In this document: one piece after another, positions 41,480 to 51,485 of the stretch | How positions within the stretch are numbered: the first letter of the stretch is position 1 | Layout: each line of letters begins with the position of its first letter | Assembly (NCBI GenBank): GCA_011773985.1 | Contig: WVWN01000062.1 | Coordinates: forward strand, 1 to 64,000 | Direction of reading: 5' to 3' | DNA length: 64,000 nt | DNA from: Candidatus Zixiibacteriota bacterium | Lineage (GTDB): Bacteria; RBG-13-66-14; B26-G2; WVWN01 | Notes under the pieces: model-generated | What the model saw: only the letters and a program-made list of their open reading frames with translations | What the model was told of the DNA's origin: nothing | Database searches by the model: none | Position numbers and translations under genes: made by a program

Positions 41480-43096
41480 ATGAGGAAATTTTTTGACTTC
41501 TTAACGTCGCGCCGTTTGGCGGTATATTTGACGTTGGTGCTCGCGGCGGTCTCGCTTCTGGGCGCCCTGATACCTCAAAAACAATCACGGAGTTATTATG
41601 AAGTACATTATAAAGCTTGGGCCGCTAAAATACTGGATTTATTAACTTTAAACGACATATATGGGGCTTGGTATTTTACCGCCATCCTGCTTTTTCTGGC
41701 CGCCGTCGTTCTAACGTGTATGGTACGCCGCCTGCCGCGCATATTAACCGCTTTTTCCCGAAAAGCGCGGTCGCCGGCGGCCGCCGCGGCCGCCGGTTTT
41801 CGCGTCGAGGCCGGGCCAGCCGACAATTTCCCGGCGGTGGCTCGCGGCTTAAAGCGGTTGCCGTTCGCGTGGCGCGAGGCCGACGACGTATTGTACGGGC
41901 GTAGGCGGCCGTACGCGGTGTTGGCCGAAGTTTTGACGCACGTCGGCCTCCTCGTAATCTTCGTCGGCGGGTTCCTGAGACCTTTAGGCCACCGGGAGGA
42001 AATTTTTATTTACCAGGGGTACGGGGTAGCGCTGCCGCCCGCTTTCGGCGACGGCTTCGAGCTTTGGGCGGACGACGTAGACGAAATCGTCGACGGTAAT
42101 ACGCGTAAGGTCTTCGAGTATCGAACGGCGGTTAGGCTGCTCCGGTACGGCACGGAAGTGGCGTCGAAAGAGCTCGAAGTTAACGGACCCCTCCGACATA
42201 AGGGCTTGGGCATATATCAATCCGACATGATCGCCGCGGGCGCGCGGGGCCTTTGCCTCGAGGCGGTTAAATTGAAGGAAGGCGTAAAGGCCGGCGAATA
42301 CGGCCGGGCGACATTTTCGTGGGAGACGGGTGACGAGGGGGGCGACGTGACGCTGGCCCCGAAGGAAGCGGCGGCCTTGGGCGATACCGGCCTTCGCCTC
42401 CGCTTCCTCGATTATTTTGAACGTTTTACGGCCGACGCGGCGGCTTTCGGCGACGGCGGTCGCGACTACAACCCTGCGGCTTTCGTTCACGTAGTCAACG
42501 ACGCGGGCGAGGTGGTGGCGGGGGTCCTATTCAAATTGCACGGGGAGCGGTCTTACACGCAAACGCCCGCCGGTTTCACGGCCCGGCCGCTGAATATTAG
42601 TTACAGCGCGGACGACGGGCCGTGGCAAGCGGGAAGGCGGGAATACCTCTTCGCCGCGGGCTCGCGTATCGTCGTCGGCGACGGCGGCGACGTTATGGAG
42701 GTCACGTTGGGGGAAGGGGAGGGTCGGGACCTTCGGTATCGTTTTCTGGAGGGCGTATTGCTCGGGCGCGGCGGCGAGGAGCGGTTTAAATTTCCCTTCT
42801 ACGAAAAGGTAAACGTCAACGTGGCGGGGAGCGATTACCTGTTCACGTTCATAGGCGATAAGAGCGCGCCGGTTACTGGGCTCACGGTGGCGCGCGACCC
42901 GGGCCTGGATTTCTTCTACGTCGGCTGCATACTGTTTACGCTCGGCGTCGCCGCGGCCTCGCTTTTGCGTTTTGACGAGATTTTCGCGTACGTGCGCGAA
43001 GGCCGCGTATTCATAGCCGCGCGCTCGAGCAAAGGTTCGCGGGTGCTCAAGCCGGCGTTCGACCGTTGGGTAGCAAAGGCAAAGGGGGAACCATAG
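41480..43096 (+). CDS. resB: Cytochrome c biogenesis protein ResB/Ccs1
   Basis: This protein of about 538 residues has three N-terminal membrane helices (about 13-32, 55-77, 137-157), a long periplasmic domain and a fourth helix near the C-terminus (DFFYVGCILFTLGVAAASLL). The sequence FFDFLTSRRLAVYLTLVLAA at the start and QKQSRSYYEVHYK are family-typical. With CcsA it transports and attaches haem to c-type cytochromes (system II). ATG 41480 is preferred because it lies 11 bases after the preceding stop; an upstream in-frame start would overlap that gene. Confidence 0.92.
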   Translation: MRKFFDFLTSRRLAVYLTLVLAAVSLLGALIPQKQSRSYYEVHYKAWAAKILDLLTLNDIYGAWYFTAILLFLAAVVLTCMVRRLPRILTAFSRKARSPAAAAAAGFRVEAGPADNFPAVARGLKRLPFAWREADDVLYGRRRPYAVLAEVLTHVGLLVIFVGGFLRPLGHREEIFIYQGYGVALPPAFGDGFELWADDVDEIVDGNTRKVFEYRTAVRLLRYGTEVASKELEVNGPLRHKGLGIYQSDMIAAGARGLCLEAVKLKEGVKAGEYGRATFSWETGDEGGDVTLAPKEAAALGDTGLRLRFLDYFERFTADAAAFGDGGRDYNPAAFVHVVNDAGEVVAGVLFKLHGERSYTQTPAGFTARPLNISYSADDGPWQAGRREYLFAAGSRIVVGDGGDVMEVTLGEGEGRDLRYRFLEGVLLGRGGEERFKFPFYEKVNVNVAGSDYLFTFIGDKSAPVTGLTVARDPGLDFFYVGCILFTLGVAAASLLRFDEIFAYVREGRVFIAARSSKGSRVLKPAFDRWVAKAKGEP

Positions 43097-43100
43097 AGCG

Positions 43101-44597
43101 GTGCGCTTAGCGACTACGTGGTTGGCGTTGTTGACGGCGGCGGTCGGCGGCGCGTCGGCCGCAGGGGCGAAGGCCGATTTTTCGGAGCGGCTGGAGCTTG
43201 TCGAGAAGGCACGGCTCGGGCGCGCCTTCGAGCGCGTTGCCGTGAAGGCGAACCGCCCGATGCCCTGGCCTGCTTTTGTGGATTACCGCTACCGTTCGTT
43301 CAAGGGTTCGGGGAAAGTTGAAGAAGGCGACTTGGGCCTTGACGCCGACGCGACGATTTGGCTTGCCGTCCTGGACGAGGAGTACCGCACGAAAGGCCGG
43401 CTGCTCTTCGTGGAGGGGGGCAAAGTGCCGGGCGTTGCGAGGGACCGGTGGCTTTCTTTGGAAGAGTTTAAGCTTAAGGTAATGCCCCAGGTTGTCCATT
43501 CGCCCGAGGCGTTCGAGGGCGGGGAGGTCGAAAAAGCCGTAAGAGAGCTCGTCGATAAGGCCGCGGCGTTGGACGAGCTGGCGCTGTCGAGGTTACTCTT
43601 CGTGCCGCGGGAACCTGAGGCCGGGTGGCGCCGTCTCGAGCCGCAGAGCCGGTTGTGGGCGACGGCGCGTAGAGTAGATGAGGCTTATGCGGCGGGCGAC
43701 GCGGAAGCGATGCGCCGCGGCGCGAAGGCGTTGGCCGCGGGGCTCGTGTTACAACCCGGATATCCGTCGGCGGCGAAGCTGTCGCTCGAGATTTACCTGA
43801 AAAAGTTGGCCGTATTGAAAATAGGTTTCGCTCTATACGTATTTTCGGCCCTGTTGTTCTTCGTGTGGGCCGCGGTAGGGAGGCGGGCCCTGGCGGACGC
43901 CGGCGCGTGGGTGGCCTTCGCCGGTTTTCTCCTTATGACGGCGGGCCTTTTCGGAAGGTCCGTGATCGCGGGCCACCTCCCAACGACGAGTATGTACGAG
44001 TACCTCGTTTTCTTTTCGTGGACGGCGGTTTTGTTCTTCCTCCTCTTTTATTTAAAAACGCGCGGCGCTTTCATCGGCGTTATCGTGATGCCGGTCGCTT
44101 TTCTCCTCGTCGTATTGGCGTCGTTGTTCCCCGTGGACATCGAGGCGCAGTTGATACCGGCCTTACAGTCGTGGTGGTTGACCATTCACGTCGTGTTGGC
44201 GTGCTTGGGGGAAGGCGCGTTCGCGGTAGCTTTTGCCGCGGCGCTTTTACGCCTCTTCCGGTCGGACCGCCCGAGCGAGCGGCTGCCCTCCAAGGAACGC
44301 CTCGAGGTCGTCGAGTACCGTGCCGTTGCCTTAGGGTATCCGCTATTTACTATCGGCGCGCTCGTGGCCGGCGCCATTTGGGCGCAAAAGGCGTGGTCGA
44401 TATGGTGGAGCTGGGACCCGAAGGAGACGGCCTCGCTCGTCGTGTTTCTTATCGCCACCGCGTATCTACACGCCCGCCGCGCTCGCGGTTGGCGTGGGGC
44501 CCGCGCCGCGGCTTTAGCGGTCTTGATTTTCGTCGCCGCGGTGTTTACTTTGTTCGCCAATTTAATATTCGGCGGCTTGCATTCGTACGGCCCTTAG
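43101..44597 (+). CDS. ccsA: Cytochrome c biogenesis protein CcsA/ResC
   Basis: The protein has 498 residues. The C-terminal half carries eight or so membrane helices and the haem-handling WWD-type motif WAQKAWSIWWSWDPKETASL (about 430-450), with TTSMYEYLVFFSW before it. The N-terminal 230 residues form a periplasmic-type domain after a signal-like segment, as is common in longer CcsA forms. It forms the haem-export/ligation complex with ResB, encoded 4 bases upstream. GTG 43101 is the start. Confidence 0.9.
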   Translation: MRLATTWLALLTAAVGGASAAGAKADFSERLELVEKARLGRAFERVAVKANRPMPWPAFVDYRYRSFKGSGKVEEGDLGLDADATIWLAVLDEEYRTKGRLLFVEGGKVPGVARDRWLSLEEFKLKVMPQVVHSPEAFEGGEVEKAVRELVDKAAALDELALSRLLFVPREPEAGWRRLEPQSRLWATARRVDEAYAAGDAEAMRRGAKALAAGLVLQPGYPSAAKLSLEIYLKKLAVLKIGFALYVFSALLFFVWAAVGRRALADAGAWVAFAGFLLMTAGLFGRSVIAGHLPTTSMYEYLVFFSWTAVLFFLLFYLKTRGAFIGVIVMPVAFLLVVLASLFPVDIEAQLIPALQSWWLTIHVVLACLGEGAFAVAFAAALLRLFRSDRPSERLPSKERLEVVEYRAVALGYPLFTIGALVAGAIWAQKAWSIWWSWDPKETASLVVFLIATAYLHARRARGWRGARAAALAVLIFVAAVFTLFANLIFGGLHSYGP

Positions 44598-44616
44598 GCG
44601 ATTGGATGGCCGGAAT

Positions 44617-45372
44617 ATGAAGATAAAAAAGCGGAAAGTAAAGCCGATATTGAAGCGGGCGCGAAAGCCGGCGGAGGCCGCGGCCGAAACCCGTCTTCGA
44701 AAAATCGTTAAACCCGTCCTCGAGCGGTGGAGGGTGATCGCGGCCGCGGTTGCGGCGGTTGTCGTCGTGGCCGCGGGGATAGGCGGGTATTTCGCGTACC
44801 GTCACGACCGCGAGGTGCGCGCCGCGCGCGCCTACGCTCGCGCCCAGGGAAAGATTACGGATATGGTAAGAGACGCCGCGGAGAAGTCCGGCGAAGAACG
44901 CAAATTGGCCGAGGACGAGATCGACGCTAAGACGGCGAGCGAGCTCGAGAGCGTGGTCGAACGTTACGGCGATACCGCGACCGGCCGAGCCGCGAAGTAT
45001 ACGCTCGCGTCCCTCTACTTCGACCAGGGTAAGTACGACGAAGCGCAGAAACTTTTTAAGACGTTGGAGGATAAGGCTTCCGGCTTAGAGAAGGCGCTTG
45101 CCGCCAAGGGGGTAGCCGATTGTTATAAGGCGCGGCTCGAGTACGGCGCCGCCATTAGCAAATACCGCGACGTGTTCGAAAGTCATAAGTTCGAATTTCC
45201 CGCGGTGCCGGTCGCGATGGACCTTGCCGAGTGTTACCGCGAAACCGGTCGGCCGAAGGCCGCGGCCGAGATGTATCAATATATCCTCGATTACCACCCT
45301 CTGTCGCCCTACGCTGAGCAAGCGGCTCGAGAGCTTAAAAACGTCGAAGCGGTTATCGCGACGAAAGGGTAA
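44617..45372 (+). CDS. Membrane-anchored TPR protein
   Basis: This protein of about 251 residues has a Lys/Arg-rich N-terminus and one membrane helix (about 42-64, AAVAAVVVVAAGIGGYFAY). A helical segment follows, then at least three TPR-type repeats (AKYTLASLYFDQGKYDEAQK, then AKGVADCYKARLEYGAAISK, then AMDLAECYRETGRPKAAAEM). The topology resembles YfgM-like periplasmic TPR proteins that assist envelope protein folding. ATG 44617 is chosen, 19 bases after ccsA; TTG 44602 is an alternative. Its place after ccsA may reflect help in cytochrome c assembly. Confidence 0.8.
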   Translation: MKIKKRKVKPILKRARKPAEAAAETRLRKIVKPVLERWRVIAAAVAAVVVVAAGIGGYFAYRHDREVRAARAYARAQGKITDMVRDAAEKSGEERKLAEDEIDAKTASELESVVERYGDTATGRAAKYTLASLYFDQGKYDEAQKLFKTLEDKASGLEKALAAKGVADCYKARLEYGAAISKYRDVFESHKFEFPAVPVAMDLAECYRETGRPKAAAEMYQYILDYHPLSPYAEQAARELKNVEAVIATKG

Positions 45373-45435
45373 CGGCGCCGACACCCGTAGGAAACGCCCC
45401 GCAAAGGGTAGTGTAGTTCGGGCCGTCAACTTTTA

Positions 45436-45444
45436 TGCTAAAAT
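45436..45444 (+). promoter_or_regulatory. Extended -10 promoter element before the DUF1385 gene
   Basis: TGCTAAAAT fits the extended TGn-TAAAAT form. The predicted start, 7 bases downstream at about 45451, coincides with GTG 45450. No good -35 is seen. Confidence 0.45.
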
Positions 45445-45449
45445 GTCGT

Positions 45450-46412
45450 GTGTTTAATTCTGCGGGAGCGACCCCGTCGCGCGGCCCGTTCATCGGCGGC
45501 CAAGCGGTGATCGAGGGCGTGATGTTCCGTTCTCCACGCGCGTACGCCGTCGCCGTGCGCAACCCCGCCGGCGAGATAATTACGGACGCGCGGGAACACC
45601 CCTCCTTGACCGTCAAGTTCCCGTGGCGGCTGCCTTTCGTACGGGGCGTCGCCGCGTTATACGAATCCGTCGCGCTCGGCATCAAGGCGTTGATGTTTTC
45701 CGCGGAAGTCGCCGAGCCTCCCAAGGAGGGGGGAAAGCAGCGGCAAGCGTCGTTTTGGGAGAAAGCGGGCGTCGTCGCGTTCTCTCTTGCCTTCGGCCTG
45801 GTGCTCTTCGTGGGCGTGCCTTACGGCTTGGCCTACGCGCTGAAGAAGCCGCTCGGGGTTACCGCGGAGGGGTCGTTCATCTTCAACCTGATAGACGGCC
45901 TGTTGAGGATAACCGTCTTTTTGGGATACCTGTTGGCTATCTCGACGCTCCGCGACGTACGGCGTTTGTTCGCCTATCACGGCGCGGAGCACAAGGTCAT
46001 AAACACGTTCGAGCACGGCCGCGAACCGGGCGCCGAAAACGTCGTCGAGGCCAGCCGCTTTCACCCGCGCTGCGGCACGTCATTTATAATCGTTTTACTT
46101 TTAATATTAATACTTTTCCACTCGGTGGTATTCACTCTCCTCCCGGCGAACCTTAGTTTTATTACGAAATTACTTGTCCGGCTGGCCCTCATATTACCCA
46201 TTGCCGGCGTGGCCTACGAGCTCATACGGTTGGGGAGCAGGCTGCCCGACAACAAGGTTATAAATTTTTTTCTATTACCCGGTATATTGACGCAGTTCTT
46301 GACGACGCGCGAGCCGGACGATACCATGATCGAAGTGGCCCTCTCGTCATTTCGCCGCGTGCGGGAGCTCGACGTAAATTCGCCCGGGAGCGCCCCTAAA
46401 GGCGGGGGATGA
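45450..46412 (+). CDS. DUF1385 family membrane protein
   Basis: This protein of about 320 residues has the family opening IGGQAVIEGVMFRSPRAYAV. Four or five membrane segments follow, with FAYHGAEHKVINTFEHG and SRFHPRCGTSFIIVLLLILI. The family is widespread and of unknown biochemical function, and is often placed before prfA and prmC, as here. GTG 45450 is chosen because ATG 45435 would lie in the promoter element; ATG 45435 remains possible. The His/Cys-rich middle might bind metal. Confidence 0.88.
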   Translation: MFNSAGATPSRGPFIGGQAVIEGVMFRSPRAYAVAVRNPAGEIITDAREHPSLTVKFPWRLPFVRGVAALYESVALGIKALMFSAEVAEPPKEGGKQRQASFWEKAGVVAFSLAFGLVLFVGVPYGLAYALKKPLGVTAEGSFIFNLIDGLLRITVFLGYLLAISTLRDVRRLFAYHGAEHKVINTFEHGREPGAENVVEASRFHPRCGTSFIIVLLLILILFHSVVFTLLPANLSFITKLLVRLALILPIAGVAYELIRLGSRLPDNKVINFFLLPGILTQFLTTREPDDTMIEVALSSFRRVRELDVNSPGSAPKGGG

Positions 46413-46415
46413 GTT

Positions 46416-47498
46416 ATGGCCGACCTTTTGAAATCGATGAAGGCTGTCGAGGACGAGCTGGTGTCGCTAAACGAGAAGCTCGCCGACCCGGCGGTGGCTT
46501 CGGACCCCAGGCGCCTCGCGGAGTTGGGCCGGCGCCGTCGCGAGCTCGAGGAACTTGCCGGCGCGGGACGGCGCCTCGGCGCCTTGGAGCGCGAGATCGC
46601 CGATACGCGCACCATTCTGGAGAGCGACGACGCGGCGATGAGGGAGCTCGTCCGTGCCGAGCTCGAGCGACTCAAAGTCGCGCGAGACGAAGCCGAGCAG
46701 AATTTCCGCCTGCTCCTCTTGCCCGGGGACCCCAACGACGAACGCAACGTCATAGTCGAGATACGCGCCGGGACCGGCGGCGAAGAGTCCGCGTTGTTCG
46801 TCGGGGACCTCTTCAAGATGTACGAGCGGTTCGCCGAACGCGCCCGGTGGCGGGTCGACGTTATGAACTCCCATCAAACCGGCATCGGCGGTTTCAAGGA
46901 GATAATATTCGGCGTCGAGGGAAAGGGGGCCTATTCGCGTTTGAAATACGAGTCGGGCGTGCACCGCGTCCAGCGCGTTCCCGAGACCGAGAGCCAGGGG
47001 CGCGTGCATACCTCCGCGGTTACGGTCGCGGTCCTGCCCGAAGCGGAGGAGGTCGAGGTCGACGTCTCGCCCGACGACATTCGCGTCGACGTATTCCGGT
47101 CTACCGGCCCGGGGGGCCAGGGTGTCAACACGACCGATTCCGCGGTGCGGATTACGCACGTGCCGACGGGCGTGGTAGTAACCTGTCAGGACGAGCGCTC
47201 CCAGATTAAAAATCGGGCGAAGGCGATGAAGATATTGCAGGCGCGGTTGCTTGCCAAGGCCCGGGATGAGGCCGCCGCCGAGCGCGCGGACCGTCGCCGG
47301 ACCATGGTTGGCACGGGCGACCGCTCGGAGAGGATCCGCACTTACAACTTCCCTCAGGGTCGCGTCACGGACCACCGCATAGGTTTAACGCTTTACCGCC
47401 TCCCGGAGGTTTTGGACGGCGACCTGGAAGAGGTGGTGGACGGCCTGGCCGCGGCCGAGCGGGAAAAAATGCTTGCCGCCGAGGGTGAGGAGCTGTGA
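46416..47498 (+). CDS. prfA: Peptide chain release factor 1
   Basis: This 360-residue class I release factor reads UAA and UAG. The GGQ motif for peptide release lies at residues 233-235 in [20 protein letters not shown]. The RF1-type sequence [20 protein letters not shown] is present, which separates it from RF2. The following prmC gene encodes the methyltransferase that modifies this Gln. ATG 46416 lies 3 bases after the DUF1385 stop. Confidence 0.95.
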   Translation: MADLLKSMKAVEDELVSLNEKLADPAVASDPRRLAELGRRRRELEELAGAGRRLGALEREIADTRTILESDDAAMRELVRAELERLKVARDEAEQNFRLLLLPGDPNDERNVIVEIRAGTGGEESALFVGDLFKMYERFAERARWRVDVMNSHQTGIGGFKEIIFGVEGKGAYSRLKYESGVHRVQRVPETESQGRVHTSAVTVAVLPEAEEVEVDVSPDDIRVDVFRSTGPGGQGVNTTDSAVRITHVPTGVVVTCQDERSQIKNRAKAMKILQARLLAKARDEAAAERADRRRTMVGTGDRSERIRTYNFPQGRVTDHRIGLTLYRLPEVLDGDLEEVVDGLAAAEREKMLAAEGEEL

Positions 47499-48385
47499 TG
47501 GCAACCGCGGTGGCCATTGCCGACGTTAAGCGCTTTACCGTCGGCGAACTCCGGCGCTGGACGGAAGAGAGGTTGGCGCGGGCTGAGGTCCCTTCGCCGC
47601 CGGCCGACGCCGCGGCGTTGGTCGCGCGGGCGTGCGGGTGGAGGCGAGAAGACCTCGCAAAGCGTACCCGCGATGTAGTAGGCTACGCTGCGGTGAGACG
47701 GTTAGCCGGCTTGACCGCACGCCGCTGCAAGCGCGAGCCGCTTCAATTGATAGTCGGGTCCGCGCCATTCCTGGGTTTTATCGTAGCCGTGGGGCCGGGT
47801 GTCTTTATACCGCGGCCTGAGACCGAGGGACTGGCCCTCGCCGCGGAGATGCTCGTCGCCGGGATGCGAGAACCGGTGATCTTGGACCTGTTTGCCGGCA
47901 GCGGGCCGCTAGCGATTTACTTGGCCGCGCGGCGCCCCGACGCTCGCGTCGTAGCCGTCGAGGTCGATGCTACGGCCGCGGCGTTAATCGACGCCAACGC
48001 GTCGGCGCATCGGCGTAGCGTCGAAGTGATAATCGGCGACGTAATGGACGAAGGCGTTGTATCGCGGCTGCCTCGTGCCGACCTCATAGTCGCCAACCCA
48101 CCTTATATCGAGACGGCCGCGATACCGGCTTTGCCGCCGGAGGTGCGAGATTGGGAGGCGAAACGCGCGCTGGACGGCGGCGCGGACGGCTTGACTTTCT
48201 ATCCCCGGATAGCGGCCCTGGCGGTAAGGCTCCTGAGCGCCGCGGGCGCGGTCGCCGTGGAGATTGGCGAGAATCAAGCCGGGGCCGTAGCCGAGATATT
48301 CGGGCGCGTGGGTGACGTTGAGGTTGGTAGGGACCTCGCGGGCCGCGAACGGTATTTATGGGCTCGGCGGACCGGAGGCCGCTAA
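47498..48385 (+). CDS. prmC: Release factor glutamine methyltransferase
   Basis: This protein of about 295 residues N5-methylates the Gln of the GGQ motif in release factors. It shows an N-terminal helical substrate-recognition domain, the SAM site ILDLFAGSGPLAIYLAARRP, and the catalytic NPPYI (N200-Y203). The start codon overlaps the prfA TGA (GTGATG), with ATG 47498 preferred to GTG 47495. The prfA-prmC pairing is standard. Confidence 0.94.
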   Translation: MATAVAIADVKRFTVGELRRWTEERLARAEVPSPPADAAALVARACGWRREDLAKRTRDVVGYAAVRRLAGLTARRCKREPLQLIVGSAPFLGFIVAVGPGVFIPRPETEGLALAAEMLVAGMREPVILDLFAGSGPLAIYLAARRPDARVVAVEVDATAAALIDANASAHRRSVEVIIGDVMDEGVVSRLPRADLIVANPPYIETAAIPALPPEVRDWEAKRALDGGADGLTFYPRIAALAVRLLSAAGAVAVEIGENQAGAVAEIFGRVGDVEVGRDLAGRERYLWARRTGGR

Positions 48386-48388
48386 GTC

Positions 48389-50854
48389 GTGCGGCGCGCT
48401 ATCTTGCCGGGTATCGCTGTTTTGGCGTCGGTCGTTATCAGCTGCCGCCTGGGCGAACGGCGGCTCGAGAAGGTAGACATATTTACCCAATACTATGGCG
48501 TCACGTTCGTCGAGAAGTTTAAAATTTGGGCGACGGGCCCGGACGAACTGGTGGGGCGGGATGCGTTCTACGAACCCGAAAATTACATTTACGACGGCAC
48601 CGTAGTTTCACTGACCGCGCTCCGCGGCGAAACCGAGGCCTTCCAACTTGTGGTCAACGCTGATTACGGCAACGTGAACGACGTCGACGTTTCGATTTCG
48701 CCGCTCGTCGGGCCTGCCGGTTCGCGCATTCCCAAAAACGGCATCTCCGTCTTTTTCGAATATTATTTAACCCTTGAGAAAGCGAGCGACTACAGGGGCC
48801 GCGCGGGCGACGTGCCCGACCCGCTGCCGCCGTTGGCCGAACCGTTCGATCTCGCAAAGGGGGACGCGCAGCCGTTGTTCGTCGTGGTCGAGGTCCCGCG
48901 CGACGCGCGCCCGGGCGAATACGCCGGCGACATTACGGTTACGGCGAAGAAAGCCGAGACCCAGGAATTGAAACTGCGCGTAACCGTACTCGAGCCGGCG
49001 CTGGACGCGTCGTCGTTGCCGCCCGCGTTCCTCGAGCCCGACTACCGCGCCGTCGCGGCGTGGGAAGGGGGAAGGGCCCGCGAGCCGGTTAAGAGAGAGG
49101 CGTTGGCCCCGTATTTGGACTTGTTAACGAGCCGGGGCGTCCGGCCCTTCGATTGCGGTTATTGCCAGCGGCGCTTGACGGCCAGCGAGAAAAGGGCCGC
49201 GGAGGAATGGGCGGAAACCGCGCCGCGCGTGGGTCCCGTTTTCTTTTATCTCTCTCCCGCGGCCGACGGTCGGATGCCGTCGTTAGAGGATATGGGCGAG
49301 GAATATGAAAGGCTCTATAACGCATTAAGCAAAAGAAAGCCGCCCGAACCGGTCGTGTGGGCCGGTTTCGAGGGCGGTTCGCCCTTGCCGCTCGTGGATG
49401 GGCCTGCCTCGGCGGCTTGGTGGCGGGGCCTGCGGGCCGCGGCGGCGGCGTGGCCAGGAGCGCCGGCCCTTGCCGCGGCCGGCTCGCCCTACCGCGGCGC
49501 GCCGGGCGTTTCGCTCGCCGCGGCAGTTTCCTATTGGATACCAAGATTTTCAGACGTCGCTTTGTCGCCTGAGCGTTATCGTAACCTTCCCAAAGGAAAT
49601 CGTTACTTCATCCGCGCCGACGGTTGCGGCGGCGACGTCTTGGACGGCCGGCGTGCAGGCGCGAGGCTCATCTCTTGGTACGGATACCTGTGGCGCGCCG
49701 CCGGCTTAGCGGCCCTCGGGCCGCCGGCAAACGCGGTCCGCCCGAGGAATCCCTGGCTCGACGACCCTATGGCGGGAACCCCCGCGGCATTCGGCAATGG
49801 CTTAGGAACGTGGTTCTATCCCGGCGCGCCGGCGGGCGTCGAAGGGGCGGTGTCGTCGGTCCGCCTGGAGCTGCTCCGTCAAGGTTTGGAAGATTGGGCG
49901 CTATTCAAGATGGTGGCGAAAAAGCGCGGCCGGGCGTACGTCGAGGAGAGGTTGAAGGCGCTGCTCCCGTACGCCGTCGACGATCTGCGGGACGTTTCCA
50001 CCCGCGTTCTCTCGAATAATCAAATATTCGAGCTGCGGGAGGCTATGCTTGCGGAAGTAGCGGGCGGCCCCGCGGCCGGTGTACCCATAGATATCCGCGG
50101 CCGCGTCGTGGACGCCGGGGGTAGGACGCTGCGCAACGTGCGCGTCGGCGCCGCAACTTTCGCGACCTATACGCGCGAGGACGGCTCTTACCGGCTGCGT
50201 TATCGCGAGAGCGGGGAAGCTATCCGAGTTTCGGCTTCCGGGTTCAGCGACGCCGAGACCCGCGGCGGCGTCGTTACGCTTTACCGAGGGCTGAAGGGTT
50301 TGCTGCCCGTCTTCGACTTCGAGGCCGGGATCGACGCGGCGTTCTGGCTGAGCGGCGACGAGGCGGACGCGCTCGCGGTGTCGGAAGAAAGAGACGTCGT
50401 TCGCGAGGGTAAGGTCGCTCTCGCCGCGGAGTTCCCTTGCGGGCGCACGAGCCGCGTGGTTAGTTTATATCCCCGTTTAAAGGATTTCTCCAAACATCAC
50501 CGCCTCGAGTTCGCGCTATATAACCCGAACTACTTCGTCGTCGACATTTGGCTGTTGCTCTTGGACGACGAGGCGCTGACGTTCGACCGGCAATATCGCC
50601 GGGGAATTTCTCTTCGGCCTCGCGCTTGGACGCGCGTCTCGTACTCGACGAAATATTTACTTCGGGCCGGTGAACCCCAATTCGCCTTCAAACGCCGCGG
50701 TTCCTACGTCCTAAAGCCGGGGTACGCGCTGGACCTTTCGCACGTCGTTGGCGTAGGCTTCGAGGCCGATGGATTGACGTCGTGGGGAGGGAAAAATAAT
50801 CCCGGCTCATATAAGGTGATAATCGACGACGTGAAGTTGGTCATATTCAATTAG
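48389..50854 (+). CDS. DUF4091/GH123-like lipoprotein with regulatory-like and C-terminal beta domains
   Basis: This 821-residue lipoprotein (ASVVISC, Cys near 19) has a beta-sandwich (about 50-210: LRGETEAFQLVVNADYGN, and RPGEYAGDITVTA), then a central (beta/alpha) part. That part includes GNGLGTWFYPG and VRLELLRQGLEDWALFKMV, which match the DUF4091 end of GH123-type glycoside hydrolases. It continues with a carboxypeptidase-regulatory-like domain (about 565-640) and a C-terminal jelly-roll type segment. The catalytic residues of GH123 could not be identified with certainty, so the enzymatic role is an inference. GTG 48389 follows GGAGGC. Confidence 0.7.
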   Translation: MRRAILPGIAVLASVVISCRLGERRLEKVDIFTQYYGVTFVEKFKIWATGPDELVGRDAFYEPENYIYDGTVVSLTALRGETEAFQLVVNADYGNVNDVDVSISPLVGPAGSRIPKNGISVFFEYYLTLEKASDYRGRAGDVPDPLPPLAEPFDLAKGDAQPLFVVVEVPRDARPGEYAGDITVTAKKAETQELKLRVTVLEPALDASSLPPAFLEPDYRAVAAWEGGRAREPVKREALAPYLDLLTSRGVRPFDCGYCQRRLTASEKRAAEEWAETAPRVGPVFFYLSPAADGRMPSLEDMGEEYERLYNALSKRKPPEPVVWAGFEGGSPLPLVDGPASAAWWRGLRAAAAAWPGAPALAAAGSPYRGAPGVSLAAAVSYWIPRFSDVALSPERYRNLPKGNRYFIRADGCGGDVLDGRRAGARLISWYGYLWRAAGLAALGPPANAVRPRNPWLDDPMAGTPAAFGNGLGTWFYPGAPAGVEGAVSSVRLELLRQGLEDWALFKMVAKKRGRAYVEERLKALLPYAVDDLRDVSTRVLSNNQIFELREAMLAEVAGGPAAGVPIDIRGRVVDAGGRTLRNVRVGAATFATYTREDGSYRLRYRESGEAIRVSASGFSDAETRGGVVTLYRGLKGLLPVFDFEAGIDAAFWLSGDEADALAVSEERDVVREGKVALAAEFPCGRTSRVVSLYPRLKDFSKHHRLEFALYNPNYFVVDIWLLLLDDEALTFDRQYRRGISLRPRAWTRVSYSTKYLLRAGEPQFAFKRRGSYVLKPGYALDLSHVVGVGFEADGLTSWGGKNNPGSYKVIIDDVKLVIFN

Positions 50855-50866
50855 CGGGAATTTCAA

Positions 50867-51460
50867 ATGCGGGTCGTTCTGGCGACACGGAACGCGGCCA
50901 AGTTGGAAGAGGTCGCCGCGATCGTCGGCGTCGACGCGGAGGTATTGGGGCTTGACGCCTTCGGCGTCGTCGACCTGCCCGCCGAAGACGGCGCGACGTA
51001 CGAGGAGAACGCGTTGGCGAAGGGGCGCGCGGTAGCTCGAGCCCTCGGCCTCGCGGCGTTGGCGGACGACTCGGGGTTGGAAGTGGCCGCGCTCGGCGGC
51101 GCGCCGGGCGTACGCTCGAGCCGCTACGCCGGCCCGGCGTGCGACCCGCGAGCAAACAACGAGAAACTTCTCCGCGAGCTTGCCGCGGTACCGCCGGAAA
51201 AAAGGCAGGCGCGCTTCGTGTGCGTGGCGGCGCTCGTGACGCCGGGGGGCGGGGAATGGCTCGCGCGCGGCGAGGTCGCGGGGCGAATCGCGGCCGCGCC
51301 CCGCGGCGAAGGTGGGTTCGGTTACGACCCCGTTTTTGTACCCGCGGCCTACGAACGTACCTTCGCCGAGATGACCCCCGAGGAGAAAAATCGCCTGAGC
51401 CACCGCGGTCGGGCATTTTCGGAGATAAAAAAATATTTGCGCGAAAACAGCTCCCTGTAA
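50867..51460 (+). CDS. rdgB: XTP/dITP diphosphatase
   Basis: This 197-residue enzyme hydrolyses non-canonical purine nucleotides (XTP, dITP) to monophosphates and PPi, which protects DNA. It shows LATRNAAKLEEVAAI (about 5-19), YEENALAKGRAVARALGLAA with LADDSGLEVAALGG (about 65-80), and GEGGFGYDPVFVPA followed by TFAEMTPEEKNRLSHR. The length is normal. ATG 50867 follows 12 bases after the DUF4091 gene stop. Confidence 0.95.
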   Translation: MRVVLATRNAAKLEEVAAIVGVDAEVLGLDAFGVVDLPAEDGATYEENALAKGRAVARALGLAALADDSGLEVAALGGAPGVRSSRYAGPACDPRANNEKLLRELAAVPPEKRQARFVCVAALVTPGGGEWLARGEVAGRIAAAPRGEGGFGYDPVFVPAAYERTFAEMTPEEKNRLSHRGRAFSEIKKYLRENSSL

Positions 51461-51485
51461 AGGTGAATTCGTACGGGAGGTTAGC